Positions 39,127 to 49,479 are shown, numbered from the stretch's first letter. The stretch is DNA of 64,000 bases from Vibrio genomosp. F10 str. ZF-129 (GCF_000287055.2 NZ_AJYQ02000107.1:1-64000), one strand, 5' to 3'. Translations and numbers: made by a program. Notes: a model not told the origin generated them from the letters alone.

Positions 39127-39597
39127 ATGATTGTGTCACCGACTAACGTTAGTGTGCCGCTTATCGCCCCATCGGTTAATGTGCAAACGGAACAAGCAGC
39201 GAGAGACAATAGAATTCGTGAGCCTGTTGTACCAACCGCAGAGCTAGTCAAGTCAAACGCAGAGCGTAAGTTAAAGGCTGACGACAAACGGCGAAGGCGA
39301 TCCTCATGGGATCCGTCAGAGCATCCAGATTACGAGATGGACGCTGATGGCGCTATTGCTGAGCCGCAGACCGAAGAGCCCAAAAGTGTGTTAGAGCATC
39401 TTTTTAGGCTATTGGCTTTAGATACTTACAGCAAAAAGCAAGGCAAAGGCTATGCAATGCGGTTTCGGTTACCTAAGCGCATTATTGATGCAGCGATAAC
39501 TGAGGGACGAATGGAAAAACGGCGAACGGTAATAAAATATCATTATGGTCATGCCGTGGCCCCAAACGTGCCATCTGAGGTTATAGCGGTGTTGTAA
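39127..39597 (+). CDS. conserved hypothetical protein, probable flagellar regulon member
   Basis: 156 residues that I do not recognise. No signal peptide and no membrane helix. A Val/Pro/Ser-rich N terminus (IVSPTNVSVPLIAPSVNV) is followed by a highly basic stretch (KLKADDKRRRRSSWD), an acidic segment (EMDADGAIAEPQTEEP), and a compact C-terminal half (VLEHLFRLLALDTYSKKQGKG...). The ATG at 39127 has AAGGAGG upstream, so the earlier in-frame ATG at 39100 is unlikely. It is a single-gene unit between bioH and tex with its own sigma-28-type promoter and terminator. Proteins like this have been labelled 'Lon protease' in some genomes, but nothing here supports that. Confidence 0.75.
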   Translation: MIVSPTNVSVPLIAPSVNVQTEQAARDNRIREPVVPTAELVKSNAERKLKADDKRRRRSSWDPSEHPDYEMDADGAIAEPQTEEPKSVLEHLFRLLALDTYSKKQGKGYAMRFRLPKRIIDAAITEGRMEKRRTVIKYHYGHAVAPNVPSEVIAVL

Positions 39598-39628
39598 ACA
39601 TCAGCACTAAGGTGTTTATCGCTATGAA

Positions 39629-39660
39629 TAAAAATACCCACAATAATGTGGGTATTTTTT
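39629..39660. terminator. bidirectional terminator between the orphan gene and tex
   Basis: AAAAATACCCACA / TGTGGGTATTTTT with a four-base loop and T-runs on both strands. Confidence 0.88.
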
Positions 39661-39739
39661 TATCTTTCGGCTGTTATCTGTCCGCTTTTTTCTGATTGAA
39701 CTACTGTTATTGACTCACCGTCAGTTCAGAACCGTCACT

Positions 39740-42085
39740 TTATTTTTTCGCTTTGGCGAAGGCTGCTGCAAATGCGCCTCCCATTGCGCCAGACGATGTA
39801 TCATTCCCCTGGTGAGAACGTTGGCCGTTGCGGTCATTACTCTTTCGAACACTATTACTGTGAACGTTTTGTTTTTGCCCAGATGTTCTCTGGGGACGGT
39901 TATCTTGCCCCGGCTCGTCACTTAAACGCATGGACAGAGCGATGCGTTTGCGCTGCTCATCCACTTCCATCACTTTGACTTTAACGATATCACCGGCTTT
40001 TACTACGTCTCTAGGGTCGGAAATAAAGCGGTCAGTCAGCGCTGAGATGTGCACCAAACCATCTTGATGCACGCCAATATCGACAAACGCACCAAAGTTC
40101 GCCACGTTAGAAACTACACCTTCAAGCACCATGCCGATTTCTAGGTCAGAGACTTTTGTTACGCCGTCTGCAAAGCTGGCGGTTTTAAACTCAGGGCGAG
40201 GGTCTCGACCCGGTTTATCTAACTCTTTGATAATGTCAGTAATGGTCGGCACACCAAAGCTGTCACCGGTGTAATCTGCCGCTCGCAACTGGCCTAAAAA
40301 GTCACTATTACCAATCAAGGCTTTAATCGCGGTGCTATTTTTATCTGAGATCGCTTTCACCACGGGGTAGGCTTCTGGGTGAACCGCTGAGGCATCGAGG
40401 GGGTTTTTACCATCCATAATTCGCAAGAATCCGGCACACTGCTCAAAGGCTTTTGGCCCAAGACGAGCCACTTTTTTTAATGTGGTTCGCGCATCAAATC
40501 GACCATTGGTATCGCGATAGTCAACAATGTTTTGTGCAATGGTCGTACTTAGCCCGGCAACGCGAGTCAGCAGCGCAGCCGAAGCCGTATTCACATCAAC
40601 CCCAACCGCATTCACACAGTCTTCGACAACTGCATCAAGGCGCTTCGCCAGCATCGATTGGCTGACATCGTGTTGATATTGGCCCACACCAATCGATTTG
40701 GGATCGATTTTTACCAGCTCGGCGAGTGGATCCTGTAAGCGACGTGCGATAGAAACTGCGCCACGGAGCGACACATCCATATTCGGGAATTCATTGGCAG
40801 CGAGCTCTGAGGCAGAATAAACCGAGGCTCCCGCTTCACTGACCGTGATTTTTTGCACTTTCAAGTTGCCGCGTTTAATGACATCGGCCACGAAGGTATC
40901 GGTCTCACGAGAAGCGGTGCCGTTGCCAATGGCAATCAAGTCCACATGGTACTTTTTAACCAGTTGTTCGACGGTGTGAGCGGATTGGTCATATTGCTTT
41001 TGTGGTGGGTGAGGGTAGATGGTGTCAGTGGCGAGTACCTTACCTGTGGCATCCACAATCGCAATTTTCGAGCCGGTACGCAGGCCTGGATCTAAGCCTA
41101 AGGTTGCTTTTGGCCCTGCGGGTGCGGCCATTAATAAATCTTTTAAGTTGGTGGCAAACACTTCAATCGCTTCAACTTCTGAGCGTTCTTTTAGCGCACC
41201 CATCAGTTCGGTTTCCATGTGCATTGATACTTTAATGCGCCAGGCCCAGCTAATAACTTGTTTACGCCATGCATCGGCAGGTGCACTGCTCAGGCTGATG
41301 CCATAGTGATCACTAATGATGCTTTCACAGTAAGACTGTCGGACACCTTCTTCTTGATTAGGATCGGCATTCATAGCCAGAGATAAAAACCCTTCATTAC
41401 GACCACGAAGCATAGCCAGAGCACGGTGGGAAGGCACTTTACTGAGTCGCTCATTGTGTTCAAAATAGTCTTTAAACTTCTCACCCTGTTGCTCTTTACC
41501 CTCAACAACCCGTGACACCAGTTCGGCATTACGGGTCAGGTTTTGGCGAATTTTTTCGAGTAGATTGGCGTCTTCGGCAATGCGCTCCATGATAATAGCA
41601 CGAGCGCCATCCAGTGCGGCTTTGGTGTCGTTGATGCCATTATCGGGCTTGATGTATTTGGCTGCTTCGGTTTCTGGTTCAGTTTGCGGAGTTGTCCATA
41701 AGGTATCGGCGAGTGGTTCCAATCCCGCTTCAATGGCAATTTGCCCTTTGGTGCGACGCTTGGGTTTGTAAGGCAAATAGAGATCTTCTAATCGGGTTTT
41801 ACTCTCAGCTTGGTTGATCTCTTTTTCTAATTCAGGGGAAAGTTTCCCTTGGTCACTGATCGATTTTAGGATGGTGTCACGTCGATCGTTGAGCTCTCTT
41901 AAATAGGACAATCGGCTGTCTAAATTTCGCAATTGAGTATCATCTAGCCCCCCTGTCACCTCTTTTCGATAACGCGCAATAAAAGGAACCGTATTCCCGT
42001 CATCAATTAGGGTTACAGCGGCAATAACTTGTTCTGGGCGAACGTTCAATTCGCGGGCAATAGCATGGCAGATAGCTTGGCTCAT
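39740..42085 (-). CDS. tex: RNA-binding transcription accessory protein Tex
   Basis: Cytoplasmic nucleic-acid-binding protein (YhgF/Tex family, a bacterial Spt6 relative). 781 residues: N-terminal helical Tex domain, RNase H-like YqgF domain ([18 protein letters not shown]), helix-hairpin-helix region ([18 protein letters not shown]), and a C-terminal S1 domain ([27 protein letters not shown]). The low-complexity tail ([18 protein letters not shown]...) is longer than in many homologues. Single gene. Confidence 0.97.
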   Translation of the reverse strand: MSQAICHAIARELNVRPEQVIAAVTLIDDGNTVPFIARYRKEVTGGLDDTQLRNLDSRLSYLRELNDRRDTILKSISDQGKLSPELEKEINQAESKTRLEDLYLPYKPKRRTKGQIAIEAGLEPLADTLWTTPQTEPETEAAKYIKPDNGINDTKAALDGARAIIMERIAEDANLLEKIRQNLTRNAELVSRVVEGKEQQGEKFKDYFEHNERLSKVPSHRALAMLRGRNEGFLSLAMNADPNQEEGVRQSYCESIISDHYGISLSSAPADAWRKQVISWAWRIKVSMHMETELMGALKERSEVEAIEVFATNLKDLLMAAPAGPKATLGLDPGLRTGSKIAIVDATGKVLATDTIYPHPPQKQYDQSAHTVEQLVKKYHVDLIAIGNGTASRETDTFVADVIKRGNLKVQKITVSEAGASVYSASELAANEFPNMDVSLRGAVSIARRLQDPLAELVKIDPKSIGVGQYQHDVSQSMLAKRLDAVVEDCVNAVGVDVNTASAALLTRVAGLSTTIAQNIVDYRDTNGRFDARTTLKKVARLGPKAFEQCAGFLRIMDGKNPLDASAVHPEAYPVVKAISDKNSTAIKALIGNSDFLGQLRAADYTGDSFGVPTITDIIKELDKPGRDPRPEFKTASFADGVTKVSDLEIGMVLEGVVSNVANFGAFVDIGVHQDGLVHISALTDRFISDPRDVVKAGDIVKVKVMEVDEQRKRIALSMRLSDEPGQDNRPQRTSGQKQNVHSNSVRKSNDRNGQRSHQGNDTSSGAMGGAFAAAFAKAKK

Positions 42086-42367
42086 CGGAGAGTTCTCTTC
42101 TGGTCTAAATTTTGATTAATGCACATGCATGGCTTGATACGCATGTCTCAGCACCGCTCGATAGTATTTCAATATTGGGGTATCGAAAGGATTTTCCAAT
42201 ATTTTTGTAATTAAGCTGTCAAAAAATCACAGTAATGAAGGTTTTTTGGTCTATTTTGGTTAAGGTTATGTCATAAAGAGACAGCAACTCGAACTTATCC
42301 ACTTTCACGAGTTCAAAATTAGCCAAGAATAAACAACGGGCTTTTCTCAGAATTACGGAAATCAACA

Positions 42368-44275
42368 ATGAAAAAAATGTCTTCAGTCTTAGTAATACTC
42401 AGCACTTTCTTATTTTCACTGCCGTCTTTGGCTGTTGATATTCCCTTTACTACTCAAAGCCCTGCTTATGATTTAGAGGGTAAAGTCGTTTTAGGTCGTA
42501 CCGAAAATGTATACCTGAATGATTCACAAACCCTGGCAGGTGTGCCTTTTGTTGGGAAAATCGATACGGGTGCTGATACAACGTCAATGCACGCCGAGAA
42601 TATTCATGTCTCCAGTGAGCATCCCGAGTACCAAGATCTTAAAGATGATGCCTTGATGGCGGCGTTAGTGAAAGAAGTCGAGAAAGATAAAACGCTCGAC
42701 TATTTCGATTGGGACGGCAGTACGTTTTCACCGTTTAAAGTAACGGTTACGTTTACTGTGCACCATCCTTACACTGGCGATGCAGTCGTTATTAAAGCGC
42801 CTTTAGAACGCGTCAGTGTGATCCGAAGTCGTACCAGCAGCACGCCGTTACTGCGCCCAACCGTCAAAATCCCCATGACTATTGCTGGGCATGAAGTGAA
42901 AACCGATGTGAACCTAACCGACCGCAGTAATTTTACGGCTCCTGTTTTGATCGGAAAAACATTTTTGGTTAACCATGCCTGGGTATTTGCGGGTTACGAT
43001 TATCTGCAAGAACAGCCAAACGCGAAAGTTGTGGGTAAAAAAGAGCAAGTGGCTATCAAGGGTGTTCCTTTGAATGTCAGTTTTTCGCTCGAAAATAGCC
43101 ACAGTATTTTGCATGCAAAAAATATCGATATCGATAAAAAACGAGATCAAGTGACGTTCGATATCGTAGGCAGTAATGGTGAACAAAAAGAGATGTTGTT
43201 ACCACTGGTACGTATGCTCAACATAAGTGGTCATCAGCGTCCATTGGTTTATGTACCCGTCCAATTGGACAGCAAAACGACTCAATATTGGCTGGTGTAT
43301 TTGAAAGACCGCTCAGGCAGTTCTTCTCAACTTCGGGTGGGTACGAGCACCATTAGCGAATCCTTTATGATTGATACCCGTGCTGAGAACCTGCTCGGCA
43401 AAGGCGCAAAACGCTTTTTAGATATCGCAAAATCCAAACAGCCTATGGTGGTGTCTCCGCAAGAGCATATTGTGCTCGATGGCTTTAAGCTGGATGCTAC
43501 ACCTTCATTTACTGTCAAAACACCGCTGTTGAAGGTGGTGAGTTTTGAAGTGACAGAGGAAGGCAAAGACGATTATGTGGAGTACTTTCTCACCAACGCT
43601 GATGGCGAGCAGCAAAAAGTGAAGAAGAAGATTGAAAAGAATTTACGAGTGGGTGAAACCATCAGGCCTACTGTTCTTGGGCAACTGTTTATTGCAGGTG
43701 AAGGGCGAGAGCAAGAGTATGCGATTGATGTGCTCGATAGCGATGAAAAGCGACCTTATTTTATCTTAGGGCAAAAAATGGCAAAGGATGGTGTGTTTGT
43801 TAACACTCGTGCCGATCACTTATTGCAAGCGGAGCCTCTTTTCAAAGCTGGCCATATCGAGACGGTCCAAGTCGAAGGAATGACGTTTCCTGCGAAGCTG
43901 GACACAGGGGCCGATGTTAGCTCGATGAACGCAGTAAACATCAAACAGTTCAAAAAAGATGGCCATGATATGGTGACATTCACTTACCAAAATAGCCAAG
44001 GTGATGAGCAAGAGTTGACTAAACCCGTGATTGATGTGATGCGAATTAAAGCTAAAAAAGGTGAAAAACCAAATATTCGCCCTGTGGTTGAAATGAACGT
44101 TAAATTAGGCGAGCTTGAGAAAACAATCAACGTGAACCTTCAAGATCGTTCGCGGTTTGAATACAGCATGATTTTGGGCAAGAACTTTCTAAAGCATGGT
44201 GCGGTTGTGAGCAGCGATGAAAATTATTTATTAGGGAAAAGCGCTGGCGATAACGGCTCAAGTGCTAAAAAGTAG
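42368..44275 (+). CDS. exported protein with four tandem retropepsin-like (RimK-associated protease family) domains
   Basis: 635 residues. A signal peptide (MKKMSSVLVILSTFLFSLPSLA) suggests a periplasmic protein. The rest looks like four copies of the PF05618-type domain ('ATP-dependent zinc protease', a retropepsin-like aspartic protease fold). Copies 1 and 4 have the catalytic-type loop KIDTGADTTSMHA (about 66) and KLDTGADVSSMNA (about 512), each followed by RPxVxM and a closing ILGKxFL-like strand. Copies 2 and 3 (about 230-360 and 365-500) keep the shape, including ILGQKMAKDGVFVNTRA, but lack DTGA. Retropepsins need two DTG loops per active site, so copies 1 and 4 may form an internal pair. 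Substrate unknown. Single gene, divergent from tex. Confidence 0.75.
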   Translation: MKKMSSVLVILSTFLFSLPSLAVDIPFTTQSPAYDLEGKVVLGRTENVYLNDSQTLAGVPFVGKIDTGADTTSMHAENIHVSSEHPEYQDLKDDALMAALVKEVEKDKTLDYFDWDGSTFSPFKVTVTFTVHHPYTGDAVVIKAPLERVSVIRSRTSSTPLLRPTVKIPMTIAGHEVKTDVNLTDRSNFTAPVLIGKTFLVNHAWVFAGYDYLQEQPNAKVVGKKEQVAIKGVPLNVSFSLENSHSILHAKNIDIDKKRDQVTFDIVGSNGEQKEMLLPLVRMLNISGHQRPLVYVPVQLDSKTTQYWLVYLKDRSGSSSQLRVGTSTISESFMIDTRAENLLGKGAKRFLDIAKSKQPMVVSPQEHIVLDGFKLDATPSFTVKTPLLKVVSFEVTEEGKDDYVEYFLTNADGEQQKVKKKIEKNLRVGETIRPTVLGQLFIAGEGREQEYAIDVLDSDEKRPYFILGQKMAKDGVFVNTRADHLLQAEPLFKAGHIETVQVEGMTFPAKLDTGADVSSMNAVNIKQFKKDGHDMVTFTYQNSQGDEQELTKPVIDVMRIKAKKGEKPNIRPVVEMNVKLGELEKTINVNLQDRSRFEYSMILGKNFLKHGAVVSSDENYLLGKSAGDNGSSAKK

Positions 44276-44314
44276 TACTCAGTTGTATGAGCTCAGCACT
44301 CATTTACCTGGACG

Positions 44315-44400
44315 ATTCGTTTCTTAGATCTGCTGTTTTCTTGGAGCGGTTGTTTTCCTTTCCTAGAGCGTTTGCTTTCTTAAAGCGTTTTTTCTTGCAG
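44315..44400. repeat. degenerate tandem repeat in the 3' untranslated region of the retropepsin-like gene
   Basis: Units like TTTGCTTTCTTAAAGCG recur four to five times with changes and small indels, between the stop at 44275 and the terminator. Confidence 0.6.
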
Positions 44401-44423
44401 TGCTGACGGACTTAACCGATAGG

Positions 44424-44460
44424 AAAAATCCCTGCCTGAGTGACCAAGCAGGGATTTTTT
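44424..44460. terminator. bidirectional terminator at the greB 3' end
   Basis: AAAAATCCCTGC / GCAGGGATTTTT, 12-bp stem with a 12-base loop. T-runs follow on both strands. The greB stop codon touches the stem. Confidence 0.88.
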
Positions 44461-44938
44461 AGGTTTGATGGTAACGAATAGAATTAACGAACCACTCTTT
44501 TTCACCGTCTGGTGTCATCACGTTAAATTCATCGTCGACTTCCTTTTTTAATAAGGCTCGCGCCATTGGTGAATCGATAGAGACATAGTTTTTGACACCG
44601 CCATAGATTTCATCTGTCCCAACGATGCGAAACGATTTGGTTTCACCCGCATCATTTTCAATCTCCACCCAGGCGCCAAAGAAAACTTTGCCTTCTTGTT
44701 GAGCCGAGTAATCGACCACTTTGACCTGCTCTAGACGCTTTCTTAAATAGCGAACTCGGCGGTCAATTTCGCGTAAACGCTTCTTGTTGTACTGATAGTC
44801 AGCGTTCTCTGAGCGGTCTCCGAGACTCGCTGCCCAGGTCACTTTTTTGGTGACTTCCGGTCTGTCTTCACGCCAAAGGAAGTCAAGCTCTTTACTTAAT
44901 CGGTCATAGCCTTCACGGGTAATTAGGTTTGTTTTCAT
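44459..44938 (-). CDS. greB: transcription elongation factor GreB
   Basis: Rescues backtracked RNA polymerase by stimulating transcript cleavage. An N-terminal coiled coil with the acidic tip (around DRSENADYQYNKKRLREIDRRV) is followed by an FKBP-like C-terminal domain. 159 residues. The basic coiled-coil pattern and 'NLITREGYDRLSKELDFLWREDRPEVT' start are GreB-like, not GreA-like. Divergent from ompR, as in enterobacteria. Confidence 0.95.
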   Translation of the reverse strand: MKTNLITREGYDRLSKELDFLWREDRPEVTKKVTWAASLGDRSENADYQYNKKRLREIDRRVRYLRKRLEQVKVVDYSAQQEGKVFFGAWVEIENDAGETKSFRIVGTDEIYGGVKNYVSIDSPMARALLKKEVDDEFNVMTPDGEKEWFVNSIRYHQT

Positions 44939-45092
44939 ATTTTTGACGTATGATTATTGAAGATGCTTAATACATTAGCTAAAAAAGTAATAAACGTTAA
45001 CAATTCTTTGCGCCACATTGCACGCAACAGTGTTACATTTCTAATTGCGACTCCTTTTTGAGTGCAAGCTTATTGATAGGTGGAATCATTAC

Positions 45093-45812
45093 ATGCAAGA
45101 AAATTTCAAAATTTTAGTGGTTGATGACGATGCTCGTTTACGTGCATTACTTGAGCGATATTTATCGGAGCAAGGTTTTCAAGTCCGCAGTGTTGCCAAT
45201 AGTGAGCAAATGGACCGCCTATTAACACGCGAAAATTTTCACCTTATGGTATTGGATTTAATGCTACCAGGGGAAGACGGCCTATCGATCTGTCGCCGTC
45301 TACGAAACGCAAACAACTCGCTACCCATCCTAATGCTGACGGCAAAGGGCGATGAAGTCGATCGTATCGTGGGTTTGGAAGTGGGTGCCGACGATTATTT
45401 ACCAAAACCGTTTAACCCGCGTGAGTTACTGGCTCGCATTAAGGCGGTTCTTCGTCGTCAAACGATTGAAGCGCCGGGCGCACCCAGTTCAGAAGAATCT
45501 TTGGTTGAGTTTGGTGAATTCCGTTTAAACCTAGGGACGCGAGAAATGTTCCGTGGTGAAGAGCCGATGCCGCTAACTTCGGGTGAATTTGCGGTTCTGA
45601 AAGCGCTCGTGACCAACGCTCGTGAGCCAATGTCCCGTGACAAGCTCATGAACATGGCGCGTGGCCGTGAGTATTCCGCCATGGAACGTTCGATTGATGT
45701 GCAAATATCTCGCCTGCGTCGTATGTTAGAAATCGATCCAAGTAAGCCGCGTTATATTCAAACGGTATGGGGCCTTGGCTACGTTTTTGTTCCCGATGGA
45801 AAAGAAGCTTAA
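45093..45812 (+). CDS. ompR: osmolarity response regulator OmpR
   Basis: Response regulator for porin and osmotic genes, phosphorylated by EnvZ. Receiver domain with the acceptor Asp in LMVLDLMLPGEDG (about 55), then a winged-helix C-terminal domain (RDKLMNMARGREYSAMERSIDVQISRLRR). 239 residues. The frame opens at 45045, but the ATG at 45093 (MQENFKILVVDDD) gives the family N terminus. Unlike E. coli, where ompR and envZ overlap, here a 117-base gap with a strong hairpin separates them. Confidence 0.97.
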   Translation: MQENFKILVVDDDARLRALLERYLSEQGFQVRSVANSEQMDRLLTRENFHLMVLDLMLPGEDGLSICRRLRNANNSLPILMLTAKGDEVDRIVGLEVGADDYLPKPFNPRELLARIKAVLRRQTIEAPGAPSSEESLVEFGEFRLNLGTREMFRGEEPMPLTSGEFAVLKALVTNAREPMSRDKLMNMARGREYSAMERSIDVQISRLRRMLEIDPSKPRYIQTVWGLGYVFVPDGKEA

Positions 45813-45849
45813 CCCTCGTTACTCAACTCGCATTTCCTATACTCGCATT

Positions 45850-45897
45850 CCCTAGCTTTTAGTGCCGATTGAGGCGTGATTCTTCTAAAAGCTAGGG
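45850..45897 (+). other. 13-bp inverted repeat between ompR and envZ
   Basis: CCCTAGCTTTTAG (45850-45862) and CTAAAAGCTAGGG (45885-45897) are exact complements around a 22-base loop. No T-run follows. The left arm is preceded by ACTCGCATTYCCTA in tandem (about 45823-45853), and GCTAGGG recurs at 45904. It may limit read-through or stabilise the ompR message. Confidence 0.65.
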
Positions 45898-45929
45898 TGC
45901 GTTGCTAGGGATCAGCAAAGGCTCTCATT

Positions 45930-47240
45930 ATGCGCATTCGCAGCTCGTTCACTCAAACCATCGTATTATTTCTTACCTTACTGATTGCTAGCCAAGTTTA
46001 TTCTTACTATGCCGTGTTTAACTACGCCTTAATGCCGAGTTTGCAGCAGTTCAATAAAATCATTGGTTTCGAAATTCGCTTGATGCTCGATGAGACGAAC
46101 AGTGAACTGGCAAAATTAGAGATGGATGCACCTTTGCGTCGTCGAGTTTTAGAGCAACTTGGCGTGACGATTCATTCTTCTGATAGCCCCATTTCTGATG
46201 AATTTGAACGGGCCATGAGTATCGATTTAATGAGTGAGGATATGACTCAAGAATTGGATACCGAGACAGAAGTTCGAATGTTACTGGTTAACGATAGCTA
46301 TGTTCTGTGGATGCAAATTGATGCTCTTCCCAATTCACTGATACGAATCCCTCTTTCAGAACTGCAAGAAGATGACTTTAAACCTCTTTTTTATAACAGC
46401 TTGATGGTGGCCTTTTTGGTCATAGCGGGGGGCTGGTTGTTCATCCGACTGCAAAACCGCCCTTTAATTGCATTGGAAAAAGCCGCAAAAGGGGTTGGGC
46501 TAGGCGATATTCCGCCACCCTTACCAGAAAAAGGCCCTTCCGAAATTCGCTCGGTAACGCGTGCTTTTAATCAGATGTCCAAAGGTATTCAAGCGCTTGA
46601 AGAGGACCGTGCTTTATTAATGGCGGGGATAAGCCATGATCTGCGCACGCCGCTGACTCGGATTCGATTAGCCACCGAAATGATGCCGCCACAAGAAAGT
46701 TACCTTGCGGAAGGGATCATCAGTGATACGGAAGAGTGTAATGAAATCATTAGCCAGTTTATGGATTATTTGAAGCCCGTTGATCGTCAGACTTTTAGTG
46801 CCGTTTATCTGAATGAAATAGCCAATGAGATAGCGTTGGCAGAAACTCATACCGAGATGAACGTCGAGATTGAAACCATACTGGCCGATGACGTTAAGCC
46901 CGCGATTGGCAACGCCATCGCTATTAAGCGTGCGATCACCAACTTAGTGGTCAATGCGGTGCGTTATGGGAATGGTTGGGTGCGCATCAGTACCGGTGTG
47001 ACGGCGGATAATAAATTGGCCTGGGTGTGTGTAGAAGATAACGGATCTGGGATTAAACCCGACCAAGTGACTAAGTTGTTTGAACCGTTTACGCGTGGTG
47101 ACACCGCGAGAGGCAGTGAAGGGACGGGGCTTGGGTTGGCGATCGTGAAGCGTATCATTAGCCAGCACAACGGCACAGTGGTGGTGAATAATCGCAGTGA
47201 GGGTGGGCTAAAAGCTCAGCTAAGTTTCCCGACTAAATAA
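45930..47240 (+). CDS. envZ: osmosensor histidine kinase EnvZ
   Basis: Inner-membrane sensor kinase/phosphatase for OmpR. Two membrane helices (about 10-32 and 152-172) flank a periplasmic domain; HAMP follows, then the H-box [16 protein letters not shown] (His near 236) and the ATPase boxes NAVRYG, DNGSGI and [12 protein letters not shown]. 436 residues. It lies 117 bases after ompR on the same strand. Confidence 0.97.
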   Translation: MRIRSSFTQTIVLFLTLLIASQVYSYYAVFNYALMPSLQQFNKIIGFEIRLMLDETNSELAKLEMDAPLRRRVLEQLGVTIHSSDSPISDEFERAMSIDLMSEDMTQELDTETEVRMLLVNDSYVLWMQIDALPNSLIRIPLSELQEDDFKPLFYNSLMVAFLVIAGGWLFIRLQNRPLIALEKAAKGVGLGDIPPPLPEKGPSEIRSVTRAFNQMSKGIQALEEDRALLMAGISHDLRTPLTRIRLATEMMPPQESYLAEGIISDTEECNEIISQFMDYLKPVDRQTFSAVYLNEIANEIALAETHTEMNVEIETILADDVKPAIGNAIAIKRAITNLVVNAVRYGNGWVRISTGVTADNKLAWVCVEDNGSGIKPDQVTKLFEPFTRGDTARGSEGTGLGLAIVKRIISQHNGTVVVNNRSEGGLKAQLSFPTK

Positions 47241-47255
47241 TCCCCAAATAACAAG

Positions 47256-47288
47256 GCTGATTAAGGGATTAAGCCGCCTTTTTCCTGT
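47256..47288. terminator. probable terminator between envZ and recG
   Basis: AAGGCTGATTA pairs imperfectly with TTAAGCCGCCTT, and TTTTT follows on the plus strand. It lies in the 90-bp convergent gap. The stem has bulges. Confidence 0.5.
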
Positions 47289-47330
47289 GCTATTTCTGAT
47301 CACTGACTTACTGTGATTGGCGTTATCACA

Positions 47331-49409
47331 TTATGCTTTGGCGTAAATGTCTCGTTCACCCAACCAACGTTCTATGATGGCCGCTGCATTTTGTGGGTAA
47401 CGGTCATGAATATGACGCGCCATGCGTTGAACCTCTGGAATTAGGCGTTGATCTCGTACTAAATCTGCAATTTTAAAATCAGCAATGCCAGTTTGCTTTG
47501 TGCCTAACAGTTCACCAGGCCCACGAATCTCTAAATCTCGCTGGGCAATGACGAATCCATCGTTACTTTCTCTAAGTACCCCTAAACGCTTTTGCGCGGT
47601 TTTCGACAGTGGAGCGTGATACAGCAGCACACAGTGGCTGGCGATTTCACCTCGACCCACTCGACCTCTAAGCTGATGCAGTTGAGCCAGCCCAAGGCGC
47701 TCTGGGTTTTCAATGATCATTAAACTCGCATTAGGGACATCGACACCCACTTCAATAACCGTGGTTGCGACCAGAAGGTGCAGTTTATTGTCTTTAAAAT
47801 CCTGCATTACCGCTTGTTTTTCTGCGGGTTTCATTCGGCCATGGACGAGACCGATTTTGACGTCGGGCAGTGTGCGTTGCAGCTCTTCAGCGGTATCGGC
47901 GGCGGCTTGCGCTTCTAACACTTCGGACTCATCAATGAGCGTACACACCCAATAAGCCTGTTTGCCTTCATTGAGGCAGGCGTTTCGAACCCGCTCTACG
48001 ATGTCGTCTCGTTTGGTGTCTGGGATGGCCACGGTTTGAATTGGGGTTCTGCCGGGTGGAAGCTCATCAATGATCGATGTTTCTAAATCGGCATAAGCGG
48101 TCATCGCCAGAGTTCTAGGGATAGGTGTGGCTGTCATGATCAACTGATGCGGATACGCACCTTGCTTGGCCCCTTTTTCACGAAGCTCTAAGCGCTGGTG
48201 AACCCCAAATCGGTGCTGCTCATCAATAATAACCAGAGTAAGGTTGTGAAATTCAACATGCTCTTGAAAAAGGGCGTGTGTGCCAACCACCATTTGTGCT
48301 TCACCAGAGGCAATGCGGCCTAGCTCGGTCTGTTTGGCCTTTCCGGTGAGTTTTCCTGCCAGCCACCCCACCTGAATGCCCATCTTTTCAAACCACGCGG
48401 CGAAGTTGATCGCATGTTGCTCGGCGAGTAATTCAGTGGGTGCCATTAATGCCACCTGATACCCGTGTTCTATGGCTCGAACTGCTGCCAGCGCTGCCAC
48501 TAGGGTTTTACCGGAACCGACATCCCCTTGCACTAAACGCATCATTGGATGACTTAGTGCGAGATCATGCTCGATTTCACTCACCACTCTTGATTGCGCA
48601 TTGGTTGGGGTAAAGGGAAGCTGTTCGAGCAGCTGTTTCTTGAGTGTACCAACGGCCGGCAGCGCGATAGCATGGTCTTGTTGACCTTTGCTTCGGACAG
48701 CGAGCATGGATAAATTTTGCGCCAATAATTCTTCGATGATCAGCCGAAGCTGAGCTGGGTGCTTGCCTTCATCAAATTGCTCTAGATCGATAGTGGGTGG
48801 CGGTCGATGAATCGTATGCAGCGCCTGAGCGAGCGTTTGTTGGTGGTCGTAAAGCCCTGCAGGTAACAGTTCTTGTACGGCCGCTTTATCGAGCAACGCC
48901 AGTGCTTGATCTGTGATGTTCCTAAGTGTTAATTGTCTTAACCCATCAGTGGTTGGGTAAACAGGTGTTAATGTTTGCTCGGTATCTGGGCTCTGCTCTG
49001 GAGATGAAAATTTAAAGTCAGGGTGAATGATCTCAAGGCCCATTCCTCCCCGTTTTATTTCACCGTAAGCGTGAACCCATTTCCCTTCTGAAAAATTGTT
49101 TTTAATACCCGCGGTAAAGTTAAAAAATCGTAGAGTAATGGTGCCATTGCCATCACTGATTTTAACGGCGAGCATTTTTCGTTTGCCAAAAATGGTATCG
49201 ACAGACATTACCTTGCCCTGTACCGCGGCCCATAACCCGGCATGAAGCTTTGCAATCGGGTAAACACGCGTACGATCTTCGTAGCGGTAGGGAAGGTGAA
49301 ACAGCAAATCTTGAACCGTATTGAGGCCAACTTTTTCCAGCTTTTCTGAGACTTTAGCACCAACACCAGACAGTGAAGTGAGAGGGATAGCGGAAAGAAG
49401 TTGGGACAT
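47331..49409 (-). CDS. recG: ATP-dependent DNA helicase RecG
   Basis: Branch-migration helicase that remodels stalled forks and recombination junctions. 692 residues. An N-terminal wedge/OB domain (about 60-160) is followed by a superfamily 2 helicase core: Walker A QGDVGSGKT (about 300), DEQHRFG (motif II), TATPIPRT (motif III), and 'HQLRGRVGRG' (motif VI). Same strand as trmH, spoT, rpoZ and gmk upstream. Confidence 0.98.
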   Translation of the reverse strand: MSQLLSAIPLTSLSGVGAKVSEKLEKVGLNTVQDLLFHLPYRYEDRTRVYPIAKLHAGLWAAVQGKVMSVDTIFGKRKMLAVKISDGNGTITLRFFNFTAGIKNNFSEGKWVHAYGEIKRGGMGLEIIHPDFKFSSPEQSPDTEQTLTPVYPTTDGLRQLTLRNITDQALALLDKAAVQELLPAGLYDHQQTLAQALHTIHRPPPTIDLEQFDEGKHPAQLRLIIEELLAQNLSMLAVRSKGQQDHAIALPAVGTLKKQLLEQLPFTPTNAQSRVVSEIEHDLALSHPMMRLVQGDVGSGKTLVAALAAVRAIEHGYQVALMAPTELLAEQHAINFAAWFEKMGIQVGWLAGKLTGKAKQTELGRIASGEAQMVVGTHALFQEHVEFHNLTLVIIDEQHRFGVHQRLELREKGAKQGAYPHQLIMTATPIPRTLAMTAYADLETSIIDELPPGRTPIQTVAIPDTKRDDIVERVRNACLNEGKQAYWVCTLIDESEVLEAQAAADTAEELQRTLPDVKIGLVHGRMKPAEKQAVMQDFKDNKLHLLVATTVIEVGVDVPNASLMIIENPERLGLAQLHQLRGRVGRGEIASHCVLLYHAPLSKTAQKRLGVLRESNDGFVIAQRDLEIRGPGELLGTKQTGIADFKIADLVRDQRLIPEVQRMARHIHDRYPQNAAAIIERWLGERDIYAKA

Positions 49410-49479
49410 AAAATTCGCTCATAAGGCAGCCGTCGGTGGATAAACCTAGTTAACCATTGGGCTGTGTTTTTGTACAGTC

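Noticed and set aside
42171-42203. AATATTGG / CCAATATT with a T-run upstream of the retropepsin-like gene
   Set aside because: A weak AT-rich stem in a divergent region where no plus-strand gene ends; probably not a terminator.
42295-42303. TTATCCACT, a DnaA-box-like sequence
   Set aside because: One mismatch and isolated; no cluster of boxes or AT-rich unwinding region, so no origin.
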